DNA from: Lentisphaerota bacterium
Lineage (GTDB): Bacteria > Verrucomicrobiota > Lentisphaeria > Victivallales > Victivallaceae
Assembly (NCBI GenBank): GCA_015061545.1
Contig: SUWJ01000019.1
Location: forward strand, 1-40,443
DNA: 40,443 nt
Direction: 5' to 3'
Shown in pieces: positions 31,726 to 40,356 of this stretch (the first letter of the stretch is position 1; every line of letters begins with the position of its first letter). The notes below the pieces were generated by a model. The model was not told the DNA's origin. It saw nothing but the letters and a program-made list of their open reading frames with translations, and ran no database searches. The position numbers were made by a program, and so were the translations under genes.

Positions 31726-33020
31726 TTGCTTGCCTTGCCCTTCTTTTTGCCCTTAGCCTTGGACACAGGCGGAGCGGGTGGTTCGATAACCGTCGAAAGT
31801 TTTATGTTGGCGGTGGTCAAACCGCTGTGCTGATTGTTGCGCTGCGATGCACTCACCACTTTGAACCCGGGCAAGCGGTTGAAAAACGCCACCAGATCCA
31901 GATCAGGCGACATGGTCTGCATATTCAAATCCAGCGAGCCTTCGCTCCAGCGGAAATTCGTCACCAGCACTTCGTCAGAAAGTTTATCCGACAAATACGC
32001 CAAATACCCCAGACACTCTCTTGAACCGACCTTCATATCTGCCGTCCGCTGATGCTCTTTGAGCTGCTTTTCAGCGCTCTTGATCTTGCGCTTGATATCT
32101 TTGCTCTTGGTATTGAGCGTGTTGTATTGGTTGGTCAGCTTGCTGTGTTCATTGTACTTGGCCATAAAATCCCCCGCATAGCGGAAGATATTTACCCCCA
32201 GCAGCAGCAATATAAGCAGCGCCATCAACCGCAGCTGTGTTCTGAATCTGGCAGGACGCAGATAATCGGGCAGAATGTTGACCCCGCCCAGCATATTATT
32301 GCGGGTGAAAAAGTTACGCATACCCCACCAAGCGCCGAGTATCGCTGTACGGTAAGGCGGGAACTCCGATTCGTATTCCTGCGGGCAGTGAACATATTTT
32401 CTCAAAAACTCATCCAGTTTTACATTGCACTTGGCAATTTCCGCATCGGGAATACTTTTCCAGCAGCCGTTCTGCCAGCAGAAATTCTTTTCAAAGCCAT
32501 CCAGCACCACCCGTTCATTAGCATTGATTTCAGCAGGCAGCGCCAGCAACGGACTGATGACCGCATCGGGCTTGCAATGGATAGCAGCCAGTTTATTGGC
32601 AAGTTTATGCACAACTTCATCCGGATAAACGGCGCAACGCACCGTTGCCTGACCGCTTTCGCTGTCCGAAGCAGCAATCACAAACTGCAAACGGAAATCT
32701 TCCGGCACGCTCATAAGTTGACGCGGCACTTCAAAGCGCAGCGCCTCGCGCATCACTTCGGGCGCCGAAGCCGGCAAACTGCATTCAAAAACTTCGCAAT
32801 GATCGAAATTTAACATCAACAGCAAATAATCAGAGCTGTTGACGCCAAGCTTTTTCGCCGCTTTTTCAACGGCGTGCTGCCAGTCGCCATGCTCGCAGTG
32901 ATAGAATTTTACCACTTCGCAGCTGCCGCGTTTGCGCTGCCGCATCCGCACGCCGTAAGCAGTATTCTGCAGCGGATCATAGGAGATCGCAACTACATCA
33001 GGAGTACCCAGCAAACCCAT
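31722..33020 (-). CDS. gspL: Type II secretion platform protein GspL-like (PilM-PilN fusion layout)
   Basis: The 432-residue protein has a cytoplasmic actin-like PilM-type domain (about 1-230), a membrane helix (QLRLMALLILLLLGVNIFRYAGD, about 250-275) and a PilN-type periplasmic domain. The latter starts with a coiled coil (LTNQYNTLNTKSKDIKRKIKSAEKQLKEH) and then a ferredoxin-like part (LVTNFRWSEGSLDLNMQTMSPDLDLVAFFNRLPGFKVVSASQ). This is the GspL architecture; it binds GspE on the inside and GspM outside. The C-terminus is Lys-rich. The start overlaps the stop of the upstream gene by one base (TAATG), which ties that gene to the secretion operon. Confidence 0.82.
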   Translation of the reverse strand: MGLLGTPDVVAISYDPLQNTAYGVRMRQRKRGSCEVVKFYHCEHGDWQHAVEKAAKKLGVNSSDYLLLMLNFDHCEVFECSLPASAPEVMREALRFEVPRQLMSVPEDFRLQFVIAASDSESGQATVRCAVYPDEVVHKLANKLAAIHCKPDAVISPLLALPAEINANERVVLDGFEKNFCWQNGCWKSIPDAEIAKCNVKLDEFLRKYVHCPQEYESEFPPYRTAILGAWWGMRNFFTRNNMLGGVNILPDYLRPARFRTQLRLMALLILLLLGVNIFRYAGDFMAKYNEHSKLTNQYNTLNTKSKDIKRKIKSAEKQLKEHQRTADMKVGSRECLGYLAYLSDKLSDEVLVTNFRWSEGSLDLNMQTMSPDLDLVAFFNRLPGFKVVSASQRNNQHSGLTTANIKLSTVIEPPAPPVSKAKGKKKGKASK

Positions 33021-34009
33021 TATCTCTGTCTCCCTCTGAAGCCTCCGAAGCCACCGAAACCGCCGAATCCACCGCGGCCGCCGGGAAACATCCGCTGCTG
33101 CATATTGTTGCGGTTATTGGGGTTTTTCGGATCCTGATACTCATAGATAACCTCGCTGCTGCCGAACTCGCCTTTGAGTCCGCTCTTCTTGTAAAGTTCG
33201 CGGATCTTCTTGCGGCCTGCATCGGGGTCAACCGCGTTAAGTTTTTCGTATTCAGCATATTCTTCAGGATACATTTTCTTCAGTTCGGCTTTGATCGACC
33301 GGATCCCCGAACTGCGATTATCGCGCAAATTCTTCTGATAGATCCCCAGCACACTTGCCATCATGCCTTCCATCAAAACCGCCGCCCGTTCGGGGTTGGA
33401 AATCTTCAACTTTTCATATTCGGCGAATTCATTGGGGGCTTTGGCTTTAAGTTCTTCCAGCTGTTCAGGAGTGGGCTGCAAAGCGCCGTTTCTGCCGCGT
33501 TCGCGCATCATACCGCCGCGACGGCCCATACCGATTCCGGCTTTCTGCATCAATTCACGGGTCTTGGTGCGGGCGGCAGCAGGATCGCTCTGGCGCAGTT
33601 TTTCGATTTCGGCAACTTCAGCAGGATATTTTTCTTTAAGTTGCTCCATAAAGCGTCCGCCCATGCCGCGACGGCCTTCGGCGGGATTCTGAGCAGACTC
33701 AGCAGCGGGTGCCTGAGCTTTGCCATCAGCTGGTGCTGCGGCAACAGGAGCTTGCCCCTTTGCATCAGCTGCCGGTGCTGCGGCGGAAGCTGCGGCTGGT
33801 GCTGCGGCGGGTGCTTGCCCCTTTGCATCAGCTGCCGGTGCTGCGGCGGGTGCAGCGGCAACAGGAGCTTGCGCCTTGTTTTCGGCAGCTGCCTTCGCAT
33901 TTTTCTGAGATTTTGCAGGTACGGCGGCATCTTTGCCCGCCGGAGCGGCGGCACCGTAAGCGGAAACAGCGGCAACCAGCACAGCTGTCAGACACAACAA
34001 TTGTTTCAT
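33020..34009 (-). CDS. Uncharacterised secreted Ala/Pro-rich repeat protein leading the secretion operon
   Basis: I do not recognise this 329-residue protein. It has a signal peptide (QLLCLTAVLVAAVSAYGA), then a low-complexity Ala/Pro/Lys region (about 21-112) with repeats of APAADAKGQAPVAAAP. Three related helical units follow, each with a pattern like LKxxYPxExAEYEKL...DPxAxRxKxRELxxKxG (about 122-157, 184-220 and 241-277), separated by a basic Arg/Gly/Met loop. The C-terminus is Gly/Phe/Arg-rich (GGFGGFGGFGGFRGRQR). GGGAG stands before the ATG. As the first gene of the gsp operon with a one-base overlap into gspL it should be made with the machine. A periplasmic spacer, wall anchor or substrate chaperone is possible; none is shown. 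Confidence 0.8.
   Translation of the reverse strand: MKQLLCLTAVLVAAVSAYGAAAPAGKDAAVPAKSQKNAKAAAENKAQAPVAAAPAAAPAADAKGQAPAAAPAAASAAAPAADAKGQAPVAAAPADGKAQAPAAESAQNPAEGRRGMGGRFMEQLKEKYPAEVAEIEKLRQSDPAAARTKTRELMQKAGIGMGRRGGMMRERGRNGALQPTPEQLEELKAKAPNEFAEYEKLKISNPERAAVLMEGMMASVLGIYQKNLRDNRSSGIRSIKAELKKMYPEEYAEYEKLNAVDPDAGRKKIRELYKKSGLKGEFGSSEVIYEYQDPKNPNNRNNMQQRMFPGGRGGFGGFGGFGGFRGRQR
33750..33849. repeat. 63-bp spaced repeat encoding the Ala/Pro region
   Basis: A 37-bp segment at 33750-33786 recurs exactly at 33813-33849, a period of 63 bp or 21 residues, within the low-complexity region of the first operon gene. It suggests expansion by duplication in frame. Confidence 0.85.
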
Positions 34010-34071
34010 AAAAAAAATCTCCCGTAATTGAGTTTAAAAACATATTTTATTAAATATAATGCTTCCGGAGC

Positions 34072-34099
34072 TTGATTTATTGTAAAAAAAAGTTATATT
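34072..34099 (+). promoter_or_regulatory. Putative promoter of ldcA
   Basis: TTGATT (34072-34077) and TATATT (34094-34099) are 16 nt apart, with a leader of about 28 nt to the ATG. The 124-bp gap to the divergent secretion operon is very AT-rich and must also hold that operon's promoter, but several AT-rich candidates there cannot be told apart. Confidence 0.45.
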
Positions 34100-34133
34100 T
34101 TCAATAAAATTTACTCAAAAAAAAGCATTTTTT

Positions 34134-35036
34134 ATGACTATCAGCTGCAAATCCATCTTTCCTGCCAATATCCGCACCGTGGCGGTCACCGCTCCTGCGG
34201 GCTTGCCCGACCGGGAAAAGTTACGCTCGGCGTTGCGCTATCTTAAAGCGTGCAACGTAAACGTTGTAGATTACATTGCCGATAAAGGTTCCGAAGAACT
34301 CTCGTATCTTGCCGCTTCCGCCGAACACCGTGCCGCCAGCTTCAATCAGGCGATCAACGATCCCTCGGTGGACATGATTCTGTGTGCACGCGGCGGTTTT
34401 GGCTGCGTCCACATTCTTGACCGGATCGACTTCGGCGCCTTGCAGCAACGTCAGCTGCCGGTCATGGGTTACAGCGATATAAGTGCATTGCACTGTGCCA
34501 TGCTGAAAAATTCAGCCGGAATCGCCATTGCCGGCAGCAACCTGATCGGCATAGAACAAGCCGCTCAGGATACGCTTTCGCTGACGACTCACCGCACCGC
34601 CCTTGATCGGCAGCAGCAAAAGACAAATCTTGCACCATCAACTCTCAAACAACTCCGCCCGGTGCTGCCGGGCGCTACTCCTGCGGTAAATGCCCGTGCC
34701 TACGCCGGGAATTTATCGGTTTTAACCTCGCTTTGCGGTACAGAATTCATGCCCGATTTCCGCGGCATGATCCTGATTCTTGAGGATGTAAACGAAGCTG
34801 TCTACAAACTCGACCGTATGTTGACCCAACTGCTCCACAACGGCATATTCGATCAACTGCAAATGCTTATCTTCGGTGACTTCAGCGGTGCGGATGCCCG
34901 GGAGCTCGACATTCTGCAAAAGCGTCTGGCAAGCCAACTTGCCATACCATGTCTGAAAAATTTCCCCTTCGGGCACCGTTTTCCGATGAACGCGGTAAAT
35001 TCAGCACTACTGCTTGAAATTCCAGAAGTTGAATAA
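34134..35036 (+). CDS. ldcA: LD-carboxypeptidase (muramoyltetrapeptide carboxypeptidase, peptidase S66)
   Basis: The 300-residue cytoplasmic serine peptidase removes the terminal D-Ala from murein tetrapeptides during cell-wall recycling. The N-terminal domain has VAVTAPAGLPDREKL and the central CARGGFGCVHILDRID. The catalytic Ser is in GYSDIS (S114), the Glu in LILEDVNEAVYKLDRML (E217) and the His in FPFGHRF (H281), completing the Ser-His-Glu triad of the S66 family. The length matches typical LdcA (about 300). It runs divergently from the secretion operon and converges on hemW. No other recycling gene is adjacent, but a D,D-carboxypeptidase gene lies 4 kb further on. Confidence 0.94.
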   Translation: MTISCKSIFPANIRTVAVTAPAGLPDREKLRSALRYLKACNVNVVDYIADKGSEELSYLAASAEHRAASFNQAINDPSVDMILCARGGFGCVHILDRIDFGALQQRQLPVMGYSDISALHCAMLKNSAGIAIAGSNLIGIEQAAQDTLSLTTHRTALDRQQQKTNLAPSTLKQLRPVLPGATPAVNARAYAGNLSVLTSLCGTEFMPDFRGMILILEDVNEAVYKLDRMLTQLLHNGIFDQLQMLIFGDFSGADARELDILQKRLASQLAIPCLKNFPFGHRFPMNAVNSALLLEIPEVE

Positions 35037-35255
35037 CCTGCAAACCCGAACGGAAAAGCGCCGGATCCGCCGCGTGGCGTCACTTGTTATTAAGATAGCC
35101 CAAAACAACGACTTTGCAAGTAATAAAGTGTATTTTTATACCACAAAAAAGCTATTTTCCCGACTCGGCAAGCGCATAGCAAAATGAATGGATAAATTTA
35201 TTTTTCCGTGCAGATGGGAAAATTTGCCGCCGGAATTTGTCTGCAAGAGGAACAA

Positions 35256-36410
35256 TTAAAAATTCACAGCCAAGATAAGTTCCGACCAATCAAGCACTTC
35301 AACAGCAACATCATCCCAGAAAAGCAATCCGGCTTCCTGCAATTTTATTTCGTCTGCCGTAATGTGCCACCATTGGGGATTTTTTTCACTTGCGCGGCGG
35401 CACAGTTCCAGCATCGGCTGCCAGCAATTTGCATACAGCTTTTCCCAACGGCTTTTTTCCCAACCGTCAACGGTGCGCAAATTTACGGCAAAAATTTCCA
35501 GCATCCGCAGTTGCGATGGGATACTGTCGATTTCGGGAGCTTCTCCGCGTAAAAAAGAGTCGATATTGCCATCAAATGTATAGCGGTCACGGCCGTTGAA
35601 GCCCGATGCCGCCGCCCCGATCCCCAGCAGATTATCTCCCTGCCAAACATTTTTATTGTGTTGACAGATGCCGCCTTTTCGGGCGTAATTGGAAATCTCG
35701 TAGCGGAACATACCCTTTCCGGCAAGGTAATCGCCGATTTTCTGCCACCATTGCGCCGAACTTTCATCGTCGGCAACCGGTGAATGTAAGCCTAAAATAC
35801 TGTTTTCTTCAGCCGTAAGCGCGTAACAGGAAAGATGATCCACGCCCCAATCCAGCGCCTTTGCCAGATCCTGTTCAAAGATTTGCCACTCCACGGTGTT
35901 CACGCCGTAGATCAGGTCAATATTAAAGTGTTTAATCTGGTATTGCTTAATAAGCTCCAACGCCTTTTGCAGCTGCTGACCGCTGCAGCGGCGCATCAGC
36001 TTGCGCCGTACCGCGTCGTCAAAACTCTGCACCCCTAAACTTATGCGGTTGACGAAAGAGGCAATCAGCTGCATCTTGGCGGGCGTAAGCGTTTCAGGAT
36101 TCATTTCGCAGCTGATTTCGCAATCAGAGTGCATCGGCACATATTTGCGGATATTTTCAAACAGATATTCCAGCTCTGCCGCCGTCAGAAAATTGGGTGT
36201 TCCGCCCCCCAGATAGAGCGTTTTTAACGGTTCGGCAAAATTAATTTGCCGCAAATACTCCACGATTTTTTCCAGATACGCCCTGCGCCGCAGCGCACCG
36301 GTTCCGATTTCGGAATAAAACGCGCAATAGCCGCATTTACTGGCGCAAAATGGTATGTGTATATACAAATTGCGCCAGAAGCAATCACTTGGCAGCCAAT
36401 TAAAATTCAC
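35256..36410 (-). CDS. hemW: HemW-type radical SAM protein (coproporphyrinogen oxidase-like)
   Basis: The protein is a radical SAM enzyme with LYIHIPFCASKCGYCAF, where C-x3-C-x2-C binds the 4Fe-4S cluster. LYLGGGTPNFL binds SAM, and ISCEMNPETL and RISLGVQSFDDAVRRKLMRR follow, all as in HemW/HemN-like proteins. HemW is a heme chaperone; true HemN has a longer N-terminus. The length of about 384 fits HemW. The frame is open to an ATG at 36473 inside pyrC, which would add a long foreign-looking N-terminus. The GTG at 36410, overlapping the pyrC stop by 11 bp with GGG 7 nt upstream, seems more likely, but the start is uncertain. It is probably cotranscribed with pyrC. Confidence 0.85.
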   Translation of the reverse strand: MNFNWLPSDCFWRNLYIHIPFCASKCGYCAFYSEIGTGALRRRAYLEKIVEYLRQINFAEPLKTLYLGGGTPNFLTAAELEYLFENIRKYVPMHSDCEISCEMNPETLTPAKMQLIASFVNRISLGVQSFDDAVRRKLMRRCSGQQLQKALELIKQYQIKHFNIDLIYGVNTVEWQIFEQDLAKALDWGVDHLSCYALTAEENSILGLHSPVADDESSAQWWQKIGDYLAGKGMFRYEISNYARKGGICQHNKNVWQGDNLLGIGAAASGFNGRDRYTFDGNIDSFLRGEAPEIDSIPSQLRMLEIFAVNLRTVDGWEKSRWEKLYANCWQPMLELCRRASEKNPQWWHITADEIKLQEAGLLFWDDVAVEVLDWSELILAVNF

Positions 36411-37671
36411 GGTAAACCCAGGTGCCGTCCACCATGGTACCAACGGCTTTGCCGCGGCATTTTTTACCGTCAAAAGGCGTATTGCGGCTCAGACTGCGGA
36501 AGTTATTTTTGTCGATCACAAATTCCAGATCAGGATCAATGACCGTTATATCTGCACACTTGCCGTTGGCAAGCGTGTAATCATCCATCAGCAGCACTTC
36601 GGCAGGACCTGCGGTGAACTTTGCCACCCATTGTTCCATGGTCAATACCCCTTTATGCACCAATTCGGTCAAAGTTACAGGTATTGCCGTTTCCAACCCC
36701 ACGATCCCGAAAGGAGCGTAATCAAATTCCACCGTTTTGCTGGTGGCGGTATGAGGAGCATGGTCGGTGGCAATAACACTGATCGTATCGTCTGCCAATG
36801 CCTCCAGCAGCGCCTGACGGTCGGCTTCCGAACGCAGCGGCGGATTCATCTTGTAATTGGTATCAAAACTCTTGATACATTCGTCGGTCAAAGCAATGTG
36901 ATGCGGTGTAGCTTCCGCCGAAACCTTGATATTGCGTTTACGCGCCTCACGCACCAGACGCACACTTTCCGCCGTGCTGATATGCTGCAAATGCACATAC
37001 CAGTCGATGGAACGCGCCAGCATGATATCCCGTGCCACGATCAACTCTTCCGCCAGCGCGTGCATACCTTTGAACCCCAGCAGAACTGACCATTTACCCT
37101 CGTGCATAACGCCGCCTGCCGCCATATTTTTTTCTTCGCAATGATCCATGATCGGCAGCTTGAAACTCTTGGCGTATTCCATAACGTGCCGCATGAGCGC
37201 GCTGTTTTGAATACACTTGCCGTCATCGGTCAGCGCCACCACGCCCGCATTCTTCAATCCGCCGATGGGTGCCATTTCCTCCCCTGCCAGATTTTTGGTC
37301 ATACAGCCCGACGGCAGCACTTTGACCACCCCTTTGCTGTTGGCAATACTGCGCAGAAACTCAATAGCTCCGGGAGTATCCGCCGCCGGCGAAGTATTGG
37401 GCATGGCTACGACCGAAGTAAAACCGCCGGCCGCAGCTGCCGCCGTTCCGCTGGCAATGGTTTCCGCAGCAGTATTCCCCGGCTGCCGCAGATGAACGTG
37501 CAAATCAATAAACCCGGGGGCGGCGATCTTGCCCGTAAGGTCGATCACTTCGGGATCTTTCAAACTTTCCACCGCAACCATCGTTTTTCCAGCCACGCCC
37601 AAGTCGCAAACTTCGTTGATCTTGCGCACCGGGTCGATCAAGCGGAGATTCTTCAAAAGATACTCTTTCAT
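36400..37671 (-). CDS. pyrC: Dihydroorotase
   Basis: The 423-residue enzyme closes N-carbamoyl-aspartate to dihydroorotate in pyrimidine synthesis. It has the metal motif DLHVHLRQPG (H58 and H60), GGFTSVVAMPNTSP, the region VVALTDDGKCI, the metal ligands in MDHCEEKN and VHLQHIST, and VIATDHAPH with the catalytic Asp. ITVIDPDLEFVIDKNNFRSLSRNTPFDGKKCRGKAVGTMVDG is the typical C-terminal closing of the longer (type I) dihydroorotases. Its end overlaps the proposed hemW start. No aspartate carbamoyltransferase gene (pyrB) is in the window, though the two are often adjacent. Confidence 0.96.
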   Translation of the reverse strand: MKEYLLKNLRLIDPVRKINEVCDLGVAGKTMVAVESLKDPEVIDLTGKIAAPGFIDLHVHLRQPGNTAAETIASGTAAAAAGGFTSVVAMPNTSPAADTPGAIEFLRSIANSKGVVKVLPSGCMTKNLAGEEMAPIGGLKNAGVVALTDDGKCIQNSALMRHVMEYAKSFKLPIMDHCEEKNMAAGGVMHEGKWSVLLGFKGMHALAEELIVARDIMLARSIDWYVHLQHISTAESVRLVREARKRNIKVSAEATPHHIALTDECIKSFDTNYKMNPPLRSEADRQALLEALADDTISVIATDHAPHTATSKTVEFDYAPFGIVGLETAIPVTLTELVHKGVLTMEQWVAKFTAGPAEVLLMDDYTLANGKCADITVIDPDLEFVIDKNNFRSLSRNTPFDGKKCRGKAVGTMVDGTWVYREF

Positions 37672-37742
37672 AACAAATGCTCTTTCAATTTATACGTTAA
37701 AATATTTTTTCAGATCATATTACAAAACTGTATTGAAGGATT

Positions 37743-38960
37743 TCAAGCTATCTTCATTACATCTTCATATATTCCAACTAACTTATCCAGACAATTTTTC
37801 CAGCGGAAATTCCTTGCCTGTGCCAGCGCGGTTGAACGCATTTTTTCCAGTCTGGTGCGGTTACGTTCGTCCAGCAATTCCTCGCAGCAGCGCACACAGG
37901 CTTGAAAATCGTGCATCATAACCAATCTACCGCTTACATTATCTTCGATCAAATCTGCCGCCGCCCCCGCAGGAGAAGCGATTACCGGCACTCCCGCCGA
38001 CCATGCTTCCAGCACCGCCGTACCCGACACTTCGTAACGGGCGGGCAATATCACCAGCGATGCCGCTTGAAATGCCGCCGCAAACCGTTCATCACCCGGC
38101 GGGAATCCCGGGATCACCGTCAAATAATTTTCCATACGGCATTTGACTGCCAGATCCATAAAACTTTTCATATACCTTGCCGAACTGCACCAGCCGATCA
38201 TCACCAGCTGACAATTCCAGTTGCGGCTGTTGAGCATAGACAAAGTTTCCAGCAGCATCTTCTGATTGCCGCTTTCGCCGATCCTGCCTATTGTCAGCAC
38301 AATATGCCGGGAAGCGGGAATCTGATAAAACTCCTTGAAATTCAACGGCGACAAACGGGAAAACCGCTCAGGCTCCACTCCCATCTGCCAGCACTCCACC
38401 TGCCGATCGCCCAAACGCTGCGCCAACATCCTCCGCAAACGGTGATCGCTGCAAAGCACCCGTCCCGCATTGCGCAGCGCACCGTGATAGCTGCGCAGAT
38501 AATGGGTAAAAGCACTATGACTGCGACTGCGTCCGCGCTGCGCTGCATCAAAAATCCTGAATTCGCCGCTGCGGCAGCTGACCACATACGGTATATTGCG
38601 CTCCTGCAAAACCGCCGCCAGACGCTCGCACAATCTGCCACCGACCATTATATGCACCAGATCGAACTGATTCTTCTGCAAAAAGAGTTCCATACCCGGC
38701 ACGGCAACATCGTCGTCCGTAAAATCATCCTGCCAATATTTACGCAAAAATCCCCAGCGGGAACGTTCGGGCGTAAAACGATGTATCGGCACATCGTTTT
38801 TCAGCTCCAGCGCAGGTTCATCCGCCAGACGGCTGGCTAAAATACAACATTGCGCCCAACCGTCGGCAGTAAGATTTCTGGCTATATTCCACGCCTGTTC
38901 AGCCTGCGAATCCCACTGCTGACTGCTGAAACAGGGCAGAACAAGAACTATTTTCTTCAT
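37743..38960 (-). CDS. GT4-family glycosyltransferase
   Basis: The 405-residue protein has the GT-B fold of family 4. The N-terminal Rossmann half starts MKKIVLVLPCFSSQQWDSQAEQAWNIARNL and includes DLVHIMVGGRLCERLAAVLQERNIPYVVSCRSGEF. The donor-binding half has HIVLTIGRIGESGNQKMLLETLSML and the E-x7-E type motif LPARYEVSGTAVLEAWSAGVPVIASPAGAAADLIED. Such enzymes build lipopolysaccharide, capsule or glycolipids with NDP-sugars at the inner membrane; acceptor and donor are unknown. The gene stands alone behind a promoter with good consensus, about 70 nt from pyrC on the same strand. Confidence 0.9.
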   Translation of the reverse strand: MKKIVLVLPCFSSQQWDSQAEQAWNIARNLTADGWAQCCILASRLADEPALELKNDVPIHRFTPERSRWGFLRKYWQDDFTDDDVAVPGMELFLQKNQFDLVHIMVGGRLCERLAAVLQERNIPYVVSCRSGEFRIFDAAQRGRSRSHSAFTHYLRSYHGALRNAGRVLCSDHRLRRMLAQRLGDRQVECWQMGVEPERFSRLSPLNFKEFYQIPASRHIVLTIGRIGESGNQKMLLETLSMLNSRNWNCQLVMIGWCSSARYMKSFMDLAVKCRMENYLTVIPGFPPGDERFAAAFQAASLVILPARYEVSGTAVLEAWSAGVPVIASPAGAAADLIEDNVSGRLVMMHDFQACVRCCEELLDERNRTRLEKMRSTALAQARNFRWKNCLDKLVGIYEDVMKIA

Positions 38961-39016
38961 AAATCCAGCGTCGGCACAAGCCGTCCCTATATTTAATCCC
39001 CGAATGCCCCTGCATA

Positions 39017-39045
39017 AATATAACTCAACGATTGAACAATTACAA
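39017..39045 (-). promoter_or_regulatory. Promoter of the glycosyltransferase gene
   Basis: On the minus strand TTGTAA (39045-39040) and TATATT (39022-39017) are spaced by exactly 17 nt. Transcription from about 39010 leaves a leader of roughly 50 nt. Confidence 0.55.
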
Positions 39046-39170
39046 GCAAAAAAAGTGAAAAAACCCGATTACAGCTATGCAAAAACCTCCTTGTGTGGTA
39101 TATTAACCTTCAGGAGAATATTTTTGTTTACCATATTTTGCCAATCAGCAGCAGATAAAGAGAGTTCAAT

Positions 39171-40196
39171 ATGAGAGAACGCATAGTCGCCATTGCCGCC
39201 TGCAGCATAATTTTTCTGGCAGTAGTTGTCATTGCTGCCATAACCATAGCCAACAGCCGCCAGTTACAGAAAGCTGCCCCCGGTAGTGTCAATACTGCTC
39301 CAGCCATTACCGAACAGACTGCACCCCCTCCCCCGCCGCCGCCGCCCAAAAGAAGATTCAAACGGCCTGATGCCGAAGACTTCCGCGCGGATTTTGATTA
39401 CACTCAAGTCAAACAGCTCACCGGCTCCCTTGCCAACTACCAATTCAAAGCTGGTATATTGGTTGACTTGACCAATCGTAAGGTTTTGTGGGAAAAAAAC
39501 AGCTCTGCAGCGGTTCCGATCGCCTCGCTGACCAAACTGCTGACTATTTATACCGCGTTTGAAGAACTTGAACACCGCGAAGAGATCGGGTTGGATTCAT
39601 TGGTGACTGTTTCCCATGAATGCAGCACCGTCAACCCCGTTCGTGCCGGCTTGAAACCGGGCGACAAGATACCGCTGCACGATGTTTTTGTCTGCGCCAT
39701 GCTGAAAAGCGCCAACGATGCAGCCCATTTGATTGCAGAATATTTCGGCTACGGCGACAGCAGTTGCTTTATTGACCTTATGAATCAAAAGGCGGGGGAA
39801 ATCGGCATGGCATCCAGTAAATTTTTCAACGCCAACGGCTTGCCGATCTATTCACAAAATCCGAACGATACAAAAATGAATATGGCAAGCTGTCAGGATA
39901 TGGTCAAACTTATTGACCGGATCTACGATTACCCTATGATCATCCGCTATACCAGAGCAGCTCAGGCCAATACCAAAGTCGGTAATATGAACAACGGCAA
40001 CCGGTTACTGGGGGTCGTCCCCGGCATGGAAGGGCTTAAAACAGGCTACACTAAAGCGGCAGGACATTGTCTGGCATTCAGCTGCAGCCGCAACGGACGT
40101 CGGCTGGTGGGGGTGGTTACCGGCTTTACTAAACGCCAGAACTGCTTTACCTTTGTTTCCCGCTTGCTGGAATGGGGTTACAAACTCACCCCCTGA
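39171..40196 (+). CDS. Membrane-anchored D-alanyl-D-alanine carboxypeptidase (peptidase S11)
   Basis: The 341-residue protein trims the terminal D-Ala from peptidoglycan stem peptides in the periplasm. An N-terminal helix (IVAIAACSIIFLAVVVIAAITIA) anchors it, followed by a Pro-rich linker with eight consecutive Pro and a basic stretch (about 52-66). The penicillin-binding domain has SxxK at S119-K122 (ASLTKLLT), SxN at S180-N182 (KSANDA) and KTG at K290-G292 (LKTGYTKAAGHC). The C-terminal beta domain of PBP5 is missing, so it is a compact DacF/PBP6-like form. It is monocistronic: a strong terminator follows, and a TATATT about 70 nt upstream with a poor -35 may be its promoter. Confidence 0.93.
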   Translation: MRERIVAIAACSIIFLAVVVIAAITIANSRQLQKAAPGSVNTAPAITEQTAPPPPPPPPKRRFKRPDAEDFRADFDYTQVKQLTGSLANYQFKAGILVDLTNRKVLWEKNSSAAVPIASLTKLLTIYTAFEELEHREEIGLDSLVTVSHECSTVNPVRAGLKPGDKIPLHDVFVCAMLKSANDAAHLIAEYFGYGDSSCFIDLMNQKAGEIGMASSKFFNANGLPIYSQNPNDTKMNMASCQDMVKLIDRIYDYPMIIRYTRAAQANTKVGNMNNGNRLLGVVPGMEGLKTGYTKAAGHCLAFSCSRNGRRLVGVVTGFTKRQNCFTFVSRLLEWGYKLTP

Positions 40197-40285
40197 TAAT
40201 TTTTTACAGTAAAATCCCGGTACAGCATTATCGCCGCCGATTGGTCAGGAAATGACTTGAAATCTGGATAAAAAAACAGAGGGGG

Positions 40286-40322
40286 GTGTTGCAAAACTCT
40301 GCGAGTTTTGCAACACTTTTTT
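40286..40322 (+). terminator. Strong terminator between convergent genes
   Basis: A perfect 14-bp stem GTGTTGCAAAACTC (40286-40299) / GAGTTTTGCAACAC (40303-40316) with loop TGC is followed by six T (40317-40322). It ends the carboxypeptidase transcript about 90 nt after its stop. On the minus strand six G·C-rich bases follow, so it works best on plus. Confidence 0.88.
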
Positions 40323-40356
40323 GTAGTAATTAAGCTCAAATATGTAACATATCCGG

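Noticed and set aside
24390-34009. Type IV pilus rather than type II secretion
   Set aside because: PilM/N/O-like layouts fit both, but the presence of GspC-, GspG-, H-, I-, J- and K-type genes in order and the absence of PilT, PilQ-type AMIN domains or PilA favours type II secretion.
35037-35255. Possible RNA or small gene between ldcA and hemW
   Set aside because: No convincing frame, hairpin with T-tract or RNA signature was found in this 219-bp convergent gap.
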